DNA of 64,000 nucleotides from Cognatundibacterium griseum (GCF_014284195.1 NZ_JACOGC010000002.1:1-64000); one strand, 5' to 3'; shown: positions 7,570 through 16,879, numbered from the stretch's first letter. Notes: a model not told the origin generated them from the letters alone. Translations and numbers: made by a program.

Positions 7570-9092
7570 CACTAAAAACACAAGAGACTAACGCGGTCAT
7601 GCCGATCGAGGAAGCACGCCACCTGGCAGGGCAGCTGGTGATGATACGGATGCCCATCACCAGCCTGGATGCGGAATCGGCTGCGTATCTAAAGCAGCAT
7701 CACATCCGCGCAATTTGCCTGTTTCGCGGCAATATGACCGACGAGCTGCAACTGAAAAAACTGACCGCCGATCTGCGTGCAGTCATGGGGCCGGAAGCGT
7801 TGATTGCGATCGATCAGGAAGGCGGCGCGGTGGTGCGCTCTACCTGGGTGCCGCAGCCGCCAGCTGCTATGTCGCTCGGCGCCAGCAATGATCCTGAACT
7901 GTGTTATCAGGTTGGCGCTGCGGTCGCGCGCGGCGTCAAGGCGCTGGGTTTTAACTGGAATTTTGCGCCGGTACTGGATCTGAATAATAACGTTGATAAT
8001 CCGGTGATTTCTGAACGCTCTTTCGGCTCCGATCCGCAACGTGCCAGCGAACTGGCGCTGGCGTGGATGGACGGCAGCCTGTCGGAAGGCGTGGCCTGTT
8101 GCGTCAAGCATTTTCCGGGGCATGGCGACACCAGTGTCGACTCGCACCGCGACCTGCCGACTGTCGATAAAACATGGGAACAATTGCAGGCGCTGGAGCT
8201 GGCACCGTTCCAGATCGCAGTCAGCCGCAATGCGCCGGCGATGATGACGGCGCATATTGTCTATCCGGCGCTGGATGGTGATAATCCTGCCACCATGTCC
8301 AAAGCCATTCTCACCGATCTGTTGCGCCAGCAATGGCAATATCAGGGCGTGGTGATTACCGATGGCATGGACATGCATGCGATTGCCGGTCGTTATGGCG
8401 TCGGCAATGCGGCGGTCAAAGCGCTGCTGGCGGGCGCCGATCTGGTGATGGCGCTGGGCACGACCGAGACGCAGCTCGAAACACTGGAGGCGCTGGCAGA
8501 AGTGATTGCCAGCGGGCAGATTTCCCGCGTCGAAGTGGAGCAGCGATTGACTCGTGTGCGCCAGCTGACAACGGCTTACCCGTGCCAGTCGTCGGCTTAC
8601 CAAACCGAACTGGCAGACCGTATCCTGATGTCTTCTGCCTGGAAGCGTGGGCTGACGACCAGCGGTCATCCATTACCGCCTGTCAGAGGCAGTAAGGTCA
8701 GGTTGGTGATCAGCGCCGATGTGGTCAGTGATGGCGTGTCGGAAGCTGGTATTCCGGCTGGTAAAGTCAGCGCCATGCTCGCCAGTTTGTATGACGTTGA
8801 TACCGTGACTTTTGATAACGCAAATACCTTTGACTGGCTTAGCCTGCCGCAGGATGGGCGCTTTGTGATACTGGCATCGACGGTGCGTATCCGTTACAGC
8901 CAGCAGGTGCGTGACAGCTGGAAACCCGATCTGCATCTGGTGTTGTGGAACCCGTTCCAGATGCTCGACATTCAGGCGCCAGCGCTCATGACCTATGGCT
9001 TTGCACCACCGGCAATCGACGCCGCGCGTGCCTGGCTGGCGGGTGAAATCACGGCCGATGGGCAGATTCCGGTTTCCGGTTTTTCAGTGTAG
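7566..9092 (+). CDS. Beta-N-acetylglucosaminidase, glycoside hydrolase family 3 (NagZ-like, cytoplasmic)
   Basis: No signal peptide is visible, so it should act in the cytoplasm on imported chitobiose or muropeptide-type sugars and release GlcNAc. The GH3 glucosaminidase signature KHFPGHGDT (181-189) is followed by the D192-S-H194 dyad that serves as acid/base in NagZ enzymes, and the nucleophile Asp is in ITDGMDM (D266). At 508 aa it is much longer than the roughly 340-aa E. coli NagZ, having an additional C-terminal domain. Its position inside the importer operon, between permeases and ATPase, argues for a role in oligosaccharide catabolism rather than only cell-wall recycling. Confidence 0.9.
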   Translation: MTLKTQETNAVMPIEEARHLAGQLVMIRMPITSLDAESAAYLKQHHIRAICLFRGNMTDELQLKKLTADLRAVMGPEALIAIDQEGGAVVRSTWVPQPPAAMSLGASNDPELCYQVGAAVARGVKALGFNWNFAPVLDLNNNVDNPVISERSFGSDPQRASELALAWMDGSLSEGVACCVKHFPGHGDTSVDSHRDLPTVDKTWEQLQALELAPFQIAVSRNAPAMMTAHIVYPALDGDNPATMSKAILTDLLRQQWQYQGVVITDGMDMHAIAGRYGVGNAAVKALLAGADLVMALGTTETQLETLEALAEVIASGQISRVEVEQRLTRVRQLTTAYPCQSSAYQTELADRILMSSAWKRGLTTSGHPLPPVRGSKVRLVISADVVSDGVSEAGIPAGKVSAMLASLYDVDTVTFDNANTFDWLSLPQDGRFVILASTVRIRYSQQVRDSWKPDLHLVLWNPFQMLDIQAPALMTYGFAPPAIDAARAWLAGEITADGQIPVSGFSV

Positions 9093-9094
9093 TT

Positions 9095-9120
9095 TTCAGC
9101 ATAATTCAGCATAATTCAGC
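9095..9120 (+). repeat. Short tandem repeat TTCAGCATAA x2.6
   Basis: Two 10-bp copies plus TTCAGC fill most of the gap between the glucosaminidase stop and the ATPase start. It resembles in kind the repeat at 1353-1375. No role is evident beyond intercistronic spacing. Confidence 0.5.
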
Positions 9121-9135
9121 GTAAAGGCGGCAGCG

Positions 9136-10266
9136 ATGGCAGAGGTGCGTTTGCAAGGGCTGAGCAAATCGTATGGCAGCAACACGGTGTTGCAAAACAT
9201 CGACCTGCATATCCGCGATGGCGAATTCATGGTGTTCGTCGGGCCTTCGGGCTGCGGCAAATCCACGCTGCTGCGCATGATCGCCGGACTGGAAGAGATC
9301 AGCAGCGGCGAGCTGCAGATCGGCGGAAAACGCGTGAACGACACACCACCTGCCCAGCGTGGTCTGGCGATGGTGTTTCAGTCATATGCGCTGTATCCGC
9401 ATATGACAGTGTTCGACAACATGGCGTTTGCACTGAGCCTGTCCAGACTACCCAAGCCCGCCATTCGCAGCGCCGTTGAACAGGCTGCGGCTTCATTGCA
9501 GATCACGCATCTGCTGGACCGCAAACCGAAAGACTTATCCGGCGGCCAACGTCAGCGGGTAGCGATTGGCCGCGCCATTGTGCGTCAGCCAGCATTATTT
9601 TTGTTCGATGAGCCGCTGTCCAATCTCGATGCCAGTCTGCGGGTGCAGACCCGGATTGAGCTGAGCCGCCTGCATAAGGAACTCGGCTCCACCATGATTT
9701 ACGTGACCCATGATCAGGTGGAGGCGATGACGCTGGGACAGCGGATTGCGGTGTTTCACGGCGGGCGCATTGAGCAGGTCGGCACACCGATGGAGCTGTA
9801 TCATCAGCCGGTGAATCAGTTTGTCGCTGGTTTTCTCGGATCTCCGGCGATGAATATGCTGCCAGTGACTGTGCTGGCAGCGGAGCAACAAAGCCTGCGC
9901 GTCAGCCTGCCGGGCGGCGCTGAATTGCGTTTGCCATTGAAGCTGCCCTCTGCGCAGCCTGGTCAGCAGCTGACGCTGGGTGTACGCCCGGAACACTGGC
10001 AGCCGGCACAGGCCGGCAGAGACAAACAGGACAGTGTGCAGTGCAGTCCTGCAATCAGGATGGAGTTGGCTTTTTCCGAGCAGCTTGGCGACTGCAATCT
10101 GCTGTATGTCAGCCTGCCGGGTCAGGGCCAGCTTTATGCGGCGAAAACGGCGGCAGATGCCCTGCCACCGGTGCGCGGCAGCCTGATGGAGCTGCGTTTT
10201 GATTTACGCCATTGCCATCTGTTTGATACGCAGGGCAGGGCAATGCCAAGAAATTTACCTGCCTGA
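9136..10266 (+). CDS. Sugar ABC transporter ATP-binding protein (MalK/UgpC/MsiK type)
   Basis: ATPase that drives the importer encoded upstream. It has Walker A GPSGCGKST (about 36-44), the Q-loop in VFQSYALYPHMTV, signature LSGGQRQRVAIGRA, Walker B LFLFDEPLSNLDA and the H-loop in VTHDQVEAMTL. A C-terminal TOBE/OB regulatory extension brings it to 376 aa, typical of the MalK subfamily. A 43-nt gap separates it from the glucosaminidase gene. In the MsiK/MalK group one ATPase may serve several sugar importers, so exclusivity to this transporter is not certain. Confidence 0.94.
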   Translation: MAEVRLQGLSKSYGSNTVLQNIDLHIRDGEFMVFVGPSGCGKSTLLRMIAGLEEISSGELQIGGKRVNDTPPAQRGLAMVFQSYALYPHMTVFDNMAFALSLSRLPKPAIRSAVEQAAASLQITHLLDRKPKDLSGGQRQRVAIGRAIVRQPALFLFDEPLSNLDASLRVQTRIELSRLHKELGSTMIYVTHDQVEAMTLGQRIAVFHGGRIEQVGTPMELYHQPVNQFVAGFLGSPAMNMLPVTVLAAEQQSLRVSLPGGAELRLPLKLPSAQPGQQLTLGVRPEHWQPAQAGRDKQDSVQCSPAIRMELAFSEQLGDCNLLYVSLPGQGQLYAAKTAADALPPVRGSLMELRFDLRHCHLFDTQGRAMPRNLPA

Positions 10267-10432
10267 AACGCGGCAGCAACTCTGCAAGGTAGCAACACGC
10301 AGAGCCGCTGTCTGTGCATGGCATGACTGGTCAGATGGCGTAATGCGGCAGTCTGGTGATGTTTCTGCCGGGAGGGGCACCGCGGTGCGTGCAAGACGGG
10401 CATTTTGCGTCCTGCCAACACCGGGTAAGTTG

Positions 10433-11758
10433 TTATGCCTGCGATGCGCAGTCGGCTTCAGTCTTGATCTGCGCGGCTTCTTCCTGCACGGCTTCAACTG
10501 CCTGATCTGGAATCCGGACAAAGCGGGTCATCACCAGCACCGGAACGGCGCAGGCCAGCACCCAGATGAAAAAGTGCTGATAGCCCAGCGCCATCTGGAT
10601 ATCACCGCTGATCATTTTGAAAAAAACCAGCCCCAGCTGCATTACGCCGGTGCCCAGTGCATAGTGGGCAGTCTGGTATTTGCCGATGGCCACCACCTGC
10701 ATGATGAACAGGATCAGGCCGACAAAGCCGAAGCCGTAGCCGAACATTTCAAAACTCAGCGCAGTGGCGATCACTGCCATCTGCTCAGGTAATTGTGTGC
10801 TGAGAAAAAAGAACACAAAATTCGGCACATTCATTGCCACAATCAGCCACGGCAGCGCCCGGCGCAGACCGAGCCAGGAAGTGAAATAGCCCCCCAGCAC
10901 ACTGCCAGCCAGAAAGGCGACAGTGCCCGCCGTGCCATACACGATGCCGACCTGATCGGTACTCAGCCCGAGTCCGCCGAGTTCGCGCGTATCCCGCAGA
11001 AACAACGGGCCGATCGTCTGTATCTGACCCTCACCGGCGCGGAACAGGATGATGAAGGTGATTGCCAGCCAGATGCCGGGTTTGCGGAAAAAATCGATGA
11101 TGACGCTCATCAGCGTGCTGAATACGCTGCGCATGGATGCCTCAGTCGCCGTATTCTTTGTCCCCGGCAACGCCCAGCTATGATAAATCCCGAGCAGGGT
11201 CAGCATGGCGCCGAGCAGGCCGAAAATAATCATCCATGCATGATTGGCGCTCATCTGCTTTTCCAGATGGCCTGCCAGAATCACCAGTCCGCCCAGTGAA
11301 ATAAATTTGGCGGCGTTGAAAAAAGCACCCTGCCAGCCGGCATAAGCCGCCTGCTGCTTGTGACTCAGTGTTGCGATATACAGTCCGTCGGCAGCAATAT
11401 CATGTGTTGCCGACGCGATTGCCACAATCGCCAGCAAAGCAATGCTGACCGCAAAATACATCGGTAACTGCAAGGACAGCGCAACCAGCACCAGGCTGAC
11501 GCCACCGATACACTGGAACAGCACAACGATGAGTTTCTTGCTGCTGGCAGCTTCCAAAAACGGGCTCCACAGACTTTTGAACACCCAGGCCAGTCCGATC
11601 AGGCCAGTCCAGCGGGCGATCTGATCGTTTGGCACACCCAGACTTTTGTACATCAGCCCGGCAACCAGTGCGACCGCATAAAACGGCAGGCCCTCCGCCA
11701 GATACAGAGTGGGCACCCAGCGCATAGGGTGAGAGGAGGCAGTCTTGTTTGTCGTCAT
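10433..11758 (-). CDS. AmpG-like major facilitator transporter
   Basis: Inner-membrane protein of 441 aa with about twelve hydrophobic helices. The N-terminal WVPTLYLAEGLPFYAV and the ATHDIAADGLYI segment are characteristic of AmpG permeases, which import GlcNAc-anhydro-muropeptides in cell-wall recycling. Here it lies convergent to the GlcNAc operon and divergent from nagX, so it could instead carry GlcNAc or chitobiose. The shared 400-bp upstream region holds the second copy of the candidate NagR operator. Substrate is inferred. Confidence 0.8.
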   Translation of the reverse strand: MTTNKTASSHPMRWVPTLYLAEGLPFYAVALVAGLMYKSLGVPNDQIARWTGLIGLAWVFKSLWSPFLEAASSKKLIVVLFQCIGGVSLVLVALSLQLPMYFAVSIALLAIVAIASATHDIAADGLYIATLSHKQQAAYAGWQGAFFNAAKFISLGGLVILAGHLEKQMSANHAWMIIFGLLGAMLTLLGIYHSWALPGTKNTATEASMRSVFSTLMSVIIDFFRKPGIWLAITFIILFRAGEGQIQTIGPLFLRDTRELGGLGLSTDQVGIVYGTAGTVAFLAGSVLGGYFTSWLGLRRALPWLIVAMNVPNFVFFFLSTQLPEQMAVIATALSFEMFGYGFGFVGLILFIMQVVAIGKYQTAHYALGTGVMQLGLVFFKMISGDIQMALGYQHFFIWVLACAVPVLVMTRFVRIPDQAVEAVQEEAAQIKTEADCASQA

Positions 11759-12158
11759 GTTGCGGTCCCGTCATGTTTGGATATGTCCTGCAGCCTTATG
11801 TCTGATGGTTGGCGCAGTGATTACAGCTATGACAGAACATACTAGGCGGAATTAAGCTGGTCAACTGGTTTTATATTTACAATGCCACTTGAGTGCCAGT
11901 AATATGCGTTGCTGATACTGCACAGGATGCGACAATGCCTGAAGAGCTTTATTTCATCATGATTAGGCAGAATTTTTAAAAAACCGGGCTTGTTGTTGAT
12001 CAGCTGTTGTATTCCGGGAAAATACCGTACTCAGACTTGACTGGTATGCTTGCCTGCTGCGCGCCGGAGCCGGCCTGATTACCGGCTTTCAGAGATGGAA
12101 TGAGATGTGATGGCCGGGTGTTTCTACCCGCCGGCGAGGAAGATTCAGAAGGGAAAAA
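11759..12158. promoter_or_regulatory. Divergent regulatory region between the AmpG-like gene and nagX
   Basis: Four hundred bases without a convincing ORF. It holds the candidate operator at 11881-11897, a direct CTGGTCAACTGGT pair near 11857-11869, and close to nagX two small hairpins: AGCCGG/CCGGCT near 12070-12090 and CGGGT/ACCCG near 12115-12130. It presumably carries promoters in both directions. Confidence 0.4.
11881..11897 (+). promoter_or_regulatory. Second copy of the candidate NagR operator
   Basis: AATGCCACTTGAGTGCC differs from the 269-285 copy only by four A-to-G transitions. These fall symmetrically so that both direct half-sites change in the same way (AATACC-type to AGTGCC-type). 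It sits between two divergently transcribed genes of the same island. Confidence 0.4.
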
Positions 12159-13232
12159 ATGCAAAAACCTGTACGTTACTTATCGCTTGATGCCATGCGC
12201 GGCTGGACAGTGGCCGCCATGCTGCTGGTGAATAATGCGGGTGACTGGAATCATGTCCTGCCCTGGCTGGAACACGCGGAATGGTCTGGCTGCTCCCCGG
12301 CAGACCTGATTTTTCCGCTGTTTTTATTCATCGCCGGTTTGTCGCTGGAATGTTCATTTACACCTGCGCTCGAACAAGGTATTTCGCCAGATGTATTGAG
12401 AAAGCAGGCTATCTGGCGCGGTGTTCGTCTGTTTGCGCTGGGCGTGTTCCTGCACGGACTTGCCAGTCTCACCATCGATGGTCGTGCGTTCCGCTTAATG
12501 GGCGTGCTGCAGCGTATCGGTATCGTATTTGCGGTTGCAGCTTGCCTGATGCTGCACTGGCGTTCAGAGCGCAGTCGCTGGGCGGTGCTGGTGACATTGC
12601 TGACGCCTCACAGCGCATTATTGCTCGCAGGGGGGACGCTGCTACCGCATCAGAATTTGTCTGACAGGATAGACACGGCCTTGCTAGGGACGCTGGCTTA
12701 TCAGTTCGATCCAGCGACCGGATGGGCGCAGGACCCGGAAGGTCTGCTTTCCACACTGGGCGCAGTGTGCAGCACATTGGCAGGTATTCAGGCTGCCACG
12801 CTGCTGCGCACAGGCAGGCTGCGGCAGCTGTTCTGGCTGGCGACAGGCAGTCTGTTGGCAGGCATATTGTTGGCAATGATTTTGCCCTGGAATAAGCAGC
12901 TCTGGACCGCTTCTTTCGTCTGCTGGACCAGCGGTTGGGCAATGCTGTTTCTGCTGGCGTCGCACTGGCTGCTGGATATCCGCGGCTTTCCTGCTATCGG
13001 CCGCAGTTTCGGCCGCAATGCGATTGCCGCTTATGCGGGATCATGGATCATGGCATGTCTGCTCGCGCTGACAGGCTGGGGGGCACAGCTGTACCGGCTG
13101 GTTTTTATTCCTTACCTGGTGCCGTTATTGGGCGATGCCTGGAGTTCTGCAGCGTTCGCAGCAAGCCTGACAGTGGTGTTCGGCGTGCTGACCTGGTGGA
13201 TGGCGCGCAAAAACTGGCGCATCGTGATCTGA
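12159..13232 (+). CDS. nagX: NagX-like heparan-alpha-glucosaminide N-acetyltransferase family membrane protein
   Basis: Polytopic inner-membrane protein of 357 aa in the DUF5009/HGSNAT-like family often found in proteobacterial GlcNAc catabolic loci as NagX. The diagnostic N-terminus is present: SLDAMRGWTVAAMLLVNN, then AEWSGCSPADLIFPLFLFIAG. Roughly ten hydrophobic segments follow. The bacterial members have no firmly established reaction; acetyl transfer to amino sugars or sugar transport has been suggested. AGAAGGGA lies about 7 nt before the ATG. Its location at the end of the island supports an amino-sugar role. Confidence 0.85.
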   Translation: MQKPVRYLSLDAMRGWTVAAMLLVNNAGDWNHVLPWLEHAEWSGCSPADLIFPLFLFIAGLSLECSFTPALEQGISPDVLRKQAIWRGVRLFALGVFLHGLASLTIDGRAFRLMGVLQRIGIVFAVAACLMLHWRSERSRWAVLVTLLTPHSALLLAGGTLLPHQNLSDRIDTALLGTLAYQFDPATGWAQDPEGLLSTLGAVCSTLAGIQAATLLRTGRLRQLFWLATGSLLAGILLAMILPWNKQLWTASFVCWTSGWAMLFLLASHWLLDIRGFPAIGRSFGRNAIAAYAGSWIMACLLALTGWGAQLYRLVFIPYLVPLLGDAWSSAAFAASLTVVFGVLTWWMARKNWRIVI

Positions 13233-13279
13233 CGCTGCCTGAGCAGCATTCGTTGCTGCCAGGGCAGGTTGAGGAATAT

Positions 13280-13591
13280 TTATTCGCGGTATCCGATGCG
13301 ATCACGCCGTGCCGGATACGGCCTCGCCTGCGGCGGATGGTTCTCCTGAAACGGAGATGCCGGACCGCGGGTGATCAGCCCGGCAAAGACGCGGAATGCA
13401 AACAGGGCAATGAACAGGGTAATGATCAAAGGAATCAGACTCAGCATGATCATCAGCGCCAGCAGAATCAGCGCAATCCGCGGCAATGGCGTCCGCAGCG
13501 AGGCGAGCGCCGCACGCGAAGCGAATTGCCGGAATTCCTGGCTGAGCTGCCGCAACACGGAGTACATATATTGTCCAAACGGATGTTTCAT
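13280..13591 (-). CDS. Small membrane protein of unknown function
   Basis: A 103-aa protein that I do not recognise. Residues about 35-72 form one long, nearly uninterrupted hydrophobic stretch (RIALILLALMIMLSLIPLII onward), likely one or two helices. The N-terminus is amphipathic and the C-terminus is Pro/Arg-rich. The reading frame is supported by AAGGAA about 7 nt upstream of the ATG on the minus strand and by lack of a better frame. It stands alone between nagX (convergent) and the S9 peptidase gene. Confidence 0.55.
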   Translation of the reverse strand: MKHPFGQYMYSVLRQLSQEFRQFASRAALASLRTPLPRIALILLALMIMLSLIPLIITLFIALFAFRVFAGLITRGPASPFQENHPPQARPYPARRDRIGYRE

Positions 13592-13835
13592 CTCTGTTCC
13601 TTTCTCTGGGTTTGCGATCTGCCGTTGCAGGAGCAGGCCTCGTCACAGACCAGGCGCGATTATGGCAAACCGGCAGTCAGCTTGCCACGGTAAAAAATCA
13701 GAAAAAATGCCGAGAAAAACTGAAAACAGTCCCGCATGAATACTGCCTGCGGGACTGTTTCAATAAAGCGTCAATGACTCAACTCATTGATCTGTTGATC
13801 CGTCAAAAGCCGGTTAATTGATCACCCCGTCAATG

Positions 13836-16499
13836 CTACTGGCTGGCTGCAGGCAGCGCCGTTCCCAGATGCTGCAGGAAAAAGCGTTCGTATTTTTTAT
13901 GCCAGGCCTTCGCCTTGATGGCGCCGCCCAGCGCATGTTCACCGTCCGGATCGAGAAACAGATCGACCAGTTGCTCCTTGCCGTTTTCGAGCAGGGCGCG
14001 GTACACGTTGACGGTGTCCTGATACAGCACGTTCGGGTCCTGCATGCCATGCACCAGCAGCAGAGGTTTTTTCAGCCCGGCAGTCAGGGGCAGCAGGGAA
14101 TACTGGCGCAGATTCGGCTTGCTGCGCTCGGTTTTGCCAATGGTCCGGCCACTGTACCAGCTATTGTAATTTTCCCATTCGGTCGGACCTGCTCCGGCAA
14201 TCCCGGCTGCAAATGTGTCCGGACTGGTGTACATGGTGTATTGCGTCTGGAAGCCGCCAAAACTCCACCCGGTCAGGCCAATCCGTTTGCCATCCACGCC
14301 CAGATGTTGCTGCATGTATTTCGCCAGGTCTTCCAGATCTTCGGTCTGCGGCTTGCCTGCCTGCTCCCAGTTGGCATCACTGAATTTGCGGCCATAGTTG
14401 GAATGTCCGCGCGGGTCCACCGCGACTGTCACATAGCCATGTTTTGCCGCCATGTACATGCCGAACAGATACGCGGTCGGCTGGAAGCTGTCTGTCTCCA
14501 CGATATGGCGGTCGTTCAGCGGGCCGCCATAGGTGTAGACAATTGCAGGGCGCTGATCGCTGGTCTGCCAGTGGAATGGTTTGAATACATACGCCTGAAT
14601 CTGGTCGCCGTGACGGTTGGTAAAGCTGAAACGTTCAGGGCGCAACAGGTCAATGCTGCTCCATTGCGGATCATGGCTGTTGGTCAGCGTCTGGGCTATG
14701 CCGGTTTTAACATCCATGATTTTCAATTCCGGACGGCTGGACCACTGACCTGCAACGCTGGCCACTTTTTCGCCATTCTCGGCAGCATCGCTCTGGCGGT
14801 GAAAATCACCTGCTGCACCCAGCGCTTTCATATCGCCGCTGGCAAGATCGGCCTTGAAGACATTCATTGCAGCGAAATCCCCTTTGTTTGCCAGCACAAA
14901 CATGGCTTTGCTGTCCGGTGTGAAGCCGAGAATATGATGGGCTTCAAAGTCGCCTTTCAGTATCGCTCTGGCGCTGCCGTTTTCTGTATCGATGACATAA
15001 GGCTGGCGATAACCCTGCTCATCGAGTACGGCGATCAGTTGTTTGCTGTCCGGCGTGAATCGCGGATCGACGACATTCACGACCTCATGGCCGACGTTGC
15101 CGCGGCGCTCGAAAACCATTTTGGGTTTTTCGCTTTCTGCTGCATGGCCGACATAGATGCGCAGCAGATCCTTTTCGCGCTCCCAGGTGGAAAATGTGTA
15201 ACGGCTGCCGTCTTTTGCCCAGCTGACCTTGCTCATCTCAAACCAGATATCACCGCCATCATTGGTGAATACCGGTTGCGGCTGGCGGGTGTTGGCGTCA
15301 GAGATATGCCGGATATACAGCGCCGTTGCGGGAATCCTGCGCTTATCATCCGACACTTCGCGCGGTACTTTTTTGGCGGTGGCAAAACGCTCGTTGTAAT
15401 TCATGATTTCAACCTGGCGCTCGGAAGACGGATTCGGCTTGCCTGTATCCGGATTCACATCCGGCACGGCGGCAGAGATCGCCATCCACTGTTTATCTTC
15501 GCTCAGTACGGTGTCGGTAATGCTGTATTTTTTATCGGCATCGTCAGGATGAATCAGTTCCGGATTAAGTTGGCGGATGACGCTGGAATCAAAGCTGACG
15601 CTGTACAGACGTTTGTCATCCATATACAGATAACCCTGATCATTCGCCTGATACGCGACGATGCGTTCCGGTATGCCAGTGCGGGTCAGGCGTTCAATTT
15701 TGCCGTTAGCTGCTTGCAGACGGAACAGGTCGCCACGATACTGGAAGATCAGCTCATTCTTTTTGTTCGCCCAGACCAGTTGATCGACTCCGGGATACAG
15801 GTCGCCGGGTTTGAGTTTGTTTTTGGCGATTTTCTTTTTCAATTCATCGCGCAATTCCCATAAGGCTTTGGGTTTGTCGTTGTCCGCCTGATTGTCTTTT
15901 TTTTCTTCAACCGGTTTGTCGGCGGCTTTTCCGGCAGCAGCTTTTTCCCTGGAGGCTTCAGCATCCGCTTCCGCTTTTTTGGCTGCTTCTTTCACCTTTT
16001 TTTCTGCCAGTTCTTTTTGGACTTCTTCCAGTGCGGCAGTTTCCCATTGCATCAGATCGACCTGTTCACCGCGCAGATAGGCTGCCTGCGCCTCAGCTTT
16101 GGCCTGACGCTCTGCATCCTCCTGTTCACGTTGCCGGAATTTTTTATCGAATCTGTCCCACACTTCCGGCGCATCAAATGTCTTCATCACGGCAGGTGAA
16201 GTGATACGTCTGGTTTCGCCAGTCAGTGAGTCATAGAGATATAAATCGGATCCGGCCTCGCCAAACGGATTCCAGACATACGCCAGATAGCGCGCATCAT
16301 GGCTGAAGTGAATCAGGCGTGCAGATTGTCCCGCATACGATTTTGCGCGGAACACCTGTTCCAGAGTGAGATCGGCAGGATTTGCTTTCGCAACGATATT
16401 GTTGGCCGGTGCTGCATGAGCAGGATATTGGGGCATTAAACCTGCGGACAGACCGCAGCAGATCAGCGTAATACTGAATGTGAGTGATTTTGGGGGCAT
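13836..16499 (-). CDS. Secreted S9-family (prolyl oligopeptidase-like) peptidase
   Basis: An 887-aa exported serine peptidase. A signal peptide (MPPKSLTFSITLICCGLSAG, cleavage near AHAAPA) precedes a beta-propeller region with repeated WD40/Tol-type segments and a C-terminal alpha/beta hydrolase domain. The triad is visible: nucleophile S746 in GWSFGGFQT, D821 in HGMQDPNV and H855 in DGEHALGG. A striking insertion at about residues 105-235 is rich in Lys, Glu and Ala and is probably a charged coiled coil (ALEEVQKELAEKKVKEAAKK). Such charged insertions occur in some proteobacterial dipeptidyl-peptidase-like S9 enzymes. Exact specificity cannot be read from sequence. Confidence 0.9.
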   Translation of the reverse strand: MPPKSLTFSITLICCGLSAGLMPQYPAHAAPANNIVAKANPADLTLEQVFRAKSYAGQSARLIHFSHDARYLAYVWNPFGEAGSDLYLYDSLTGETRRITSPAVMKTFDAPEVWDRFDKKFRQREQEDAERQAKAEAQAAYLRGEQVDLMQWETAALEEVQKELAEKKVKEAAKKAEADAEASREKAAAGKAADKPVEEKKDNQADNDKPKALWELRDELKKKIAKNKLKPGDLYPGVDQLVWANKKNELIFQYRGDLFRLQAANGKIERLTRTGIPERIVAYQANDQGYLYMDDKRLYSVSFDSSVIRQLNPELIHPDDADKKYSITDTVLSEDKQWMAISAAVPDVNPDTGKPNPSSERQVEIMNYNERFATAKKVPREVSDDKRRIPATALYIRHISDANTRQPQPVFTNDGGDIWFEMSKVSWAKDGSRYTFSTWEREKDLLRIYVGHAAESEKPKMVFERRGNVGHEVVNVVDPRFTPDSKQLIAVLDEQGYRQPYVIDTENGSARAILKGDFEAHHILGFTPDSKAMFVLANKGDFAAMNVFKADLASGDMKALGAAGDFHRQSDAAENGEKVASVAGQWSSRPELKIMDVKTGIAQTLTNSHDPQWSSIDLLRPERFSFTNRHGDQIQAYVFKPFHWQTSDQRPAIVYTYGGPLNDRHIVETDSFQPTAYLFGMYMAAKHGYVTVAVDPRGHSNYGRKFSDANWEQAGKPQTEDLEDLAKYMQQHLGVDGKRIGLTGWSFGGFQTQYTMYTSPDTFAAGIAGAGPTEWENYNSWYSGRTIGKTERSKPNLRQYSLLPLTAGLKKPLLLVHGMQDPNVLYQDTVNVYRALLENGKEQLVDLFLDPDGEHALGGAIKAKAWHKKYERFFLQHLGTALPAASQ

Positions 16500-16879
16500 A
16501 TTGTCTCTGAGTGTTTGTTATAAGTGGTCAGCTGCTGCATACCGATAACGTCGATGTTGACCGGTGGAAAACAAGCAGCATAGACCGGACAAATTGAGGG
16601 ATGGTTCCTTACGAATGAAAGAAAATTTTCAGGGAGAAAAGTTGTTTGATAAGTAATTGTCCCAGGCAAATTGCTATTTCCCGTCGCACCAGGGAACAAC
16701 TTTTGTAGTGGCATTTTGCAGTATTAATTTCATGTTATTTCTGAATAAAAATAAAAGTGTCTTTTATTTAAAAGTTAGTGTTATAGTTAACTAGTACACT
16801 AAATCTGTGTAATAAGAAAAATGCATCAAAACAAGTTGTTCTTTTTGACAAAGAGCTTACTCCCCGGAGGGATCAAATC
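16500..16879. promoter_or_regulatory. AT-rich divergent region between the S9 peptidase and the GntR/YtrA operon
   Basis: It holds no ORF with coding character. The half near the regulator gene is AT-rich and contains the large imperfect palindrome at 16775-16802; GGAGGGATC just before ATG16880 is a strong ribosome-binding site. The rest shows nothing I can name. Confidence 0.5.
16775..16802. promoter_or_regulatory. Candidate autoregulatory operator of the YtrA-type regulator
   Basis: The half-site TTAGTGTTATAGTT is followed directly by AACTAGTACACTAA. The two 14-bp halves are inverted complements at 12 of 14 positions. Palindromes with GTGT...ACAC ends upstream of their own gene are typical for the YtrA subfamily of GntR regulators. 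It lies about 78 bp before the regulator start. Confidence 0.6.

Noticed and set aside
10372-10390. GCACCGCGGTGC palindrome as a terminator of the ABC ATPase gene
   Set aside because: Short self-complementary stretch without loop or T-tract; more likely chance in GC-rich DNA.
13818-15863. 681-aa open frame antisense to the S9 peptidase gene
   Set aside because: The minus-strand frame has a signal peptide, catalytic triad and normal family motifs; the plus-strand frame has no recognisable domain and is a shadow.
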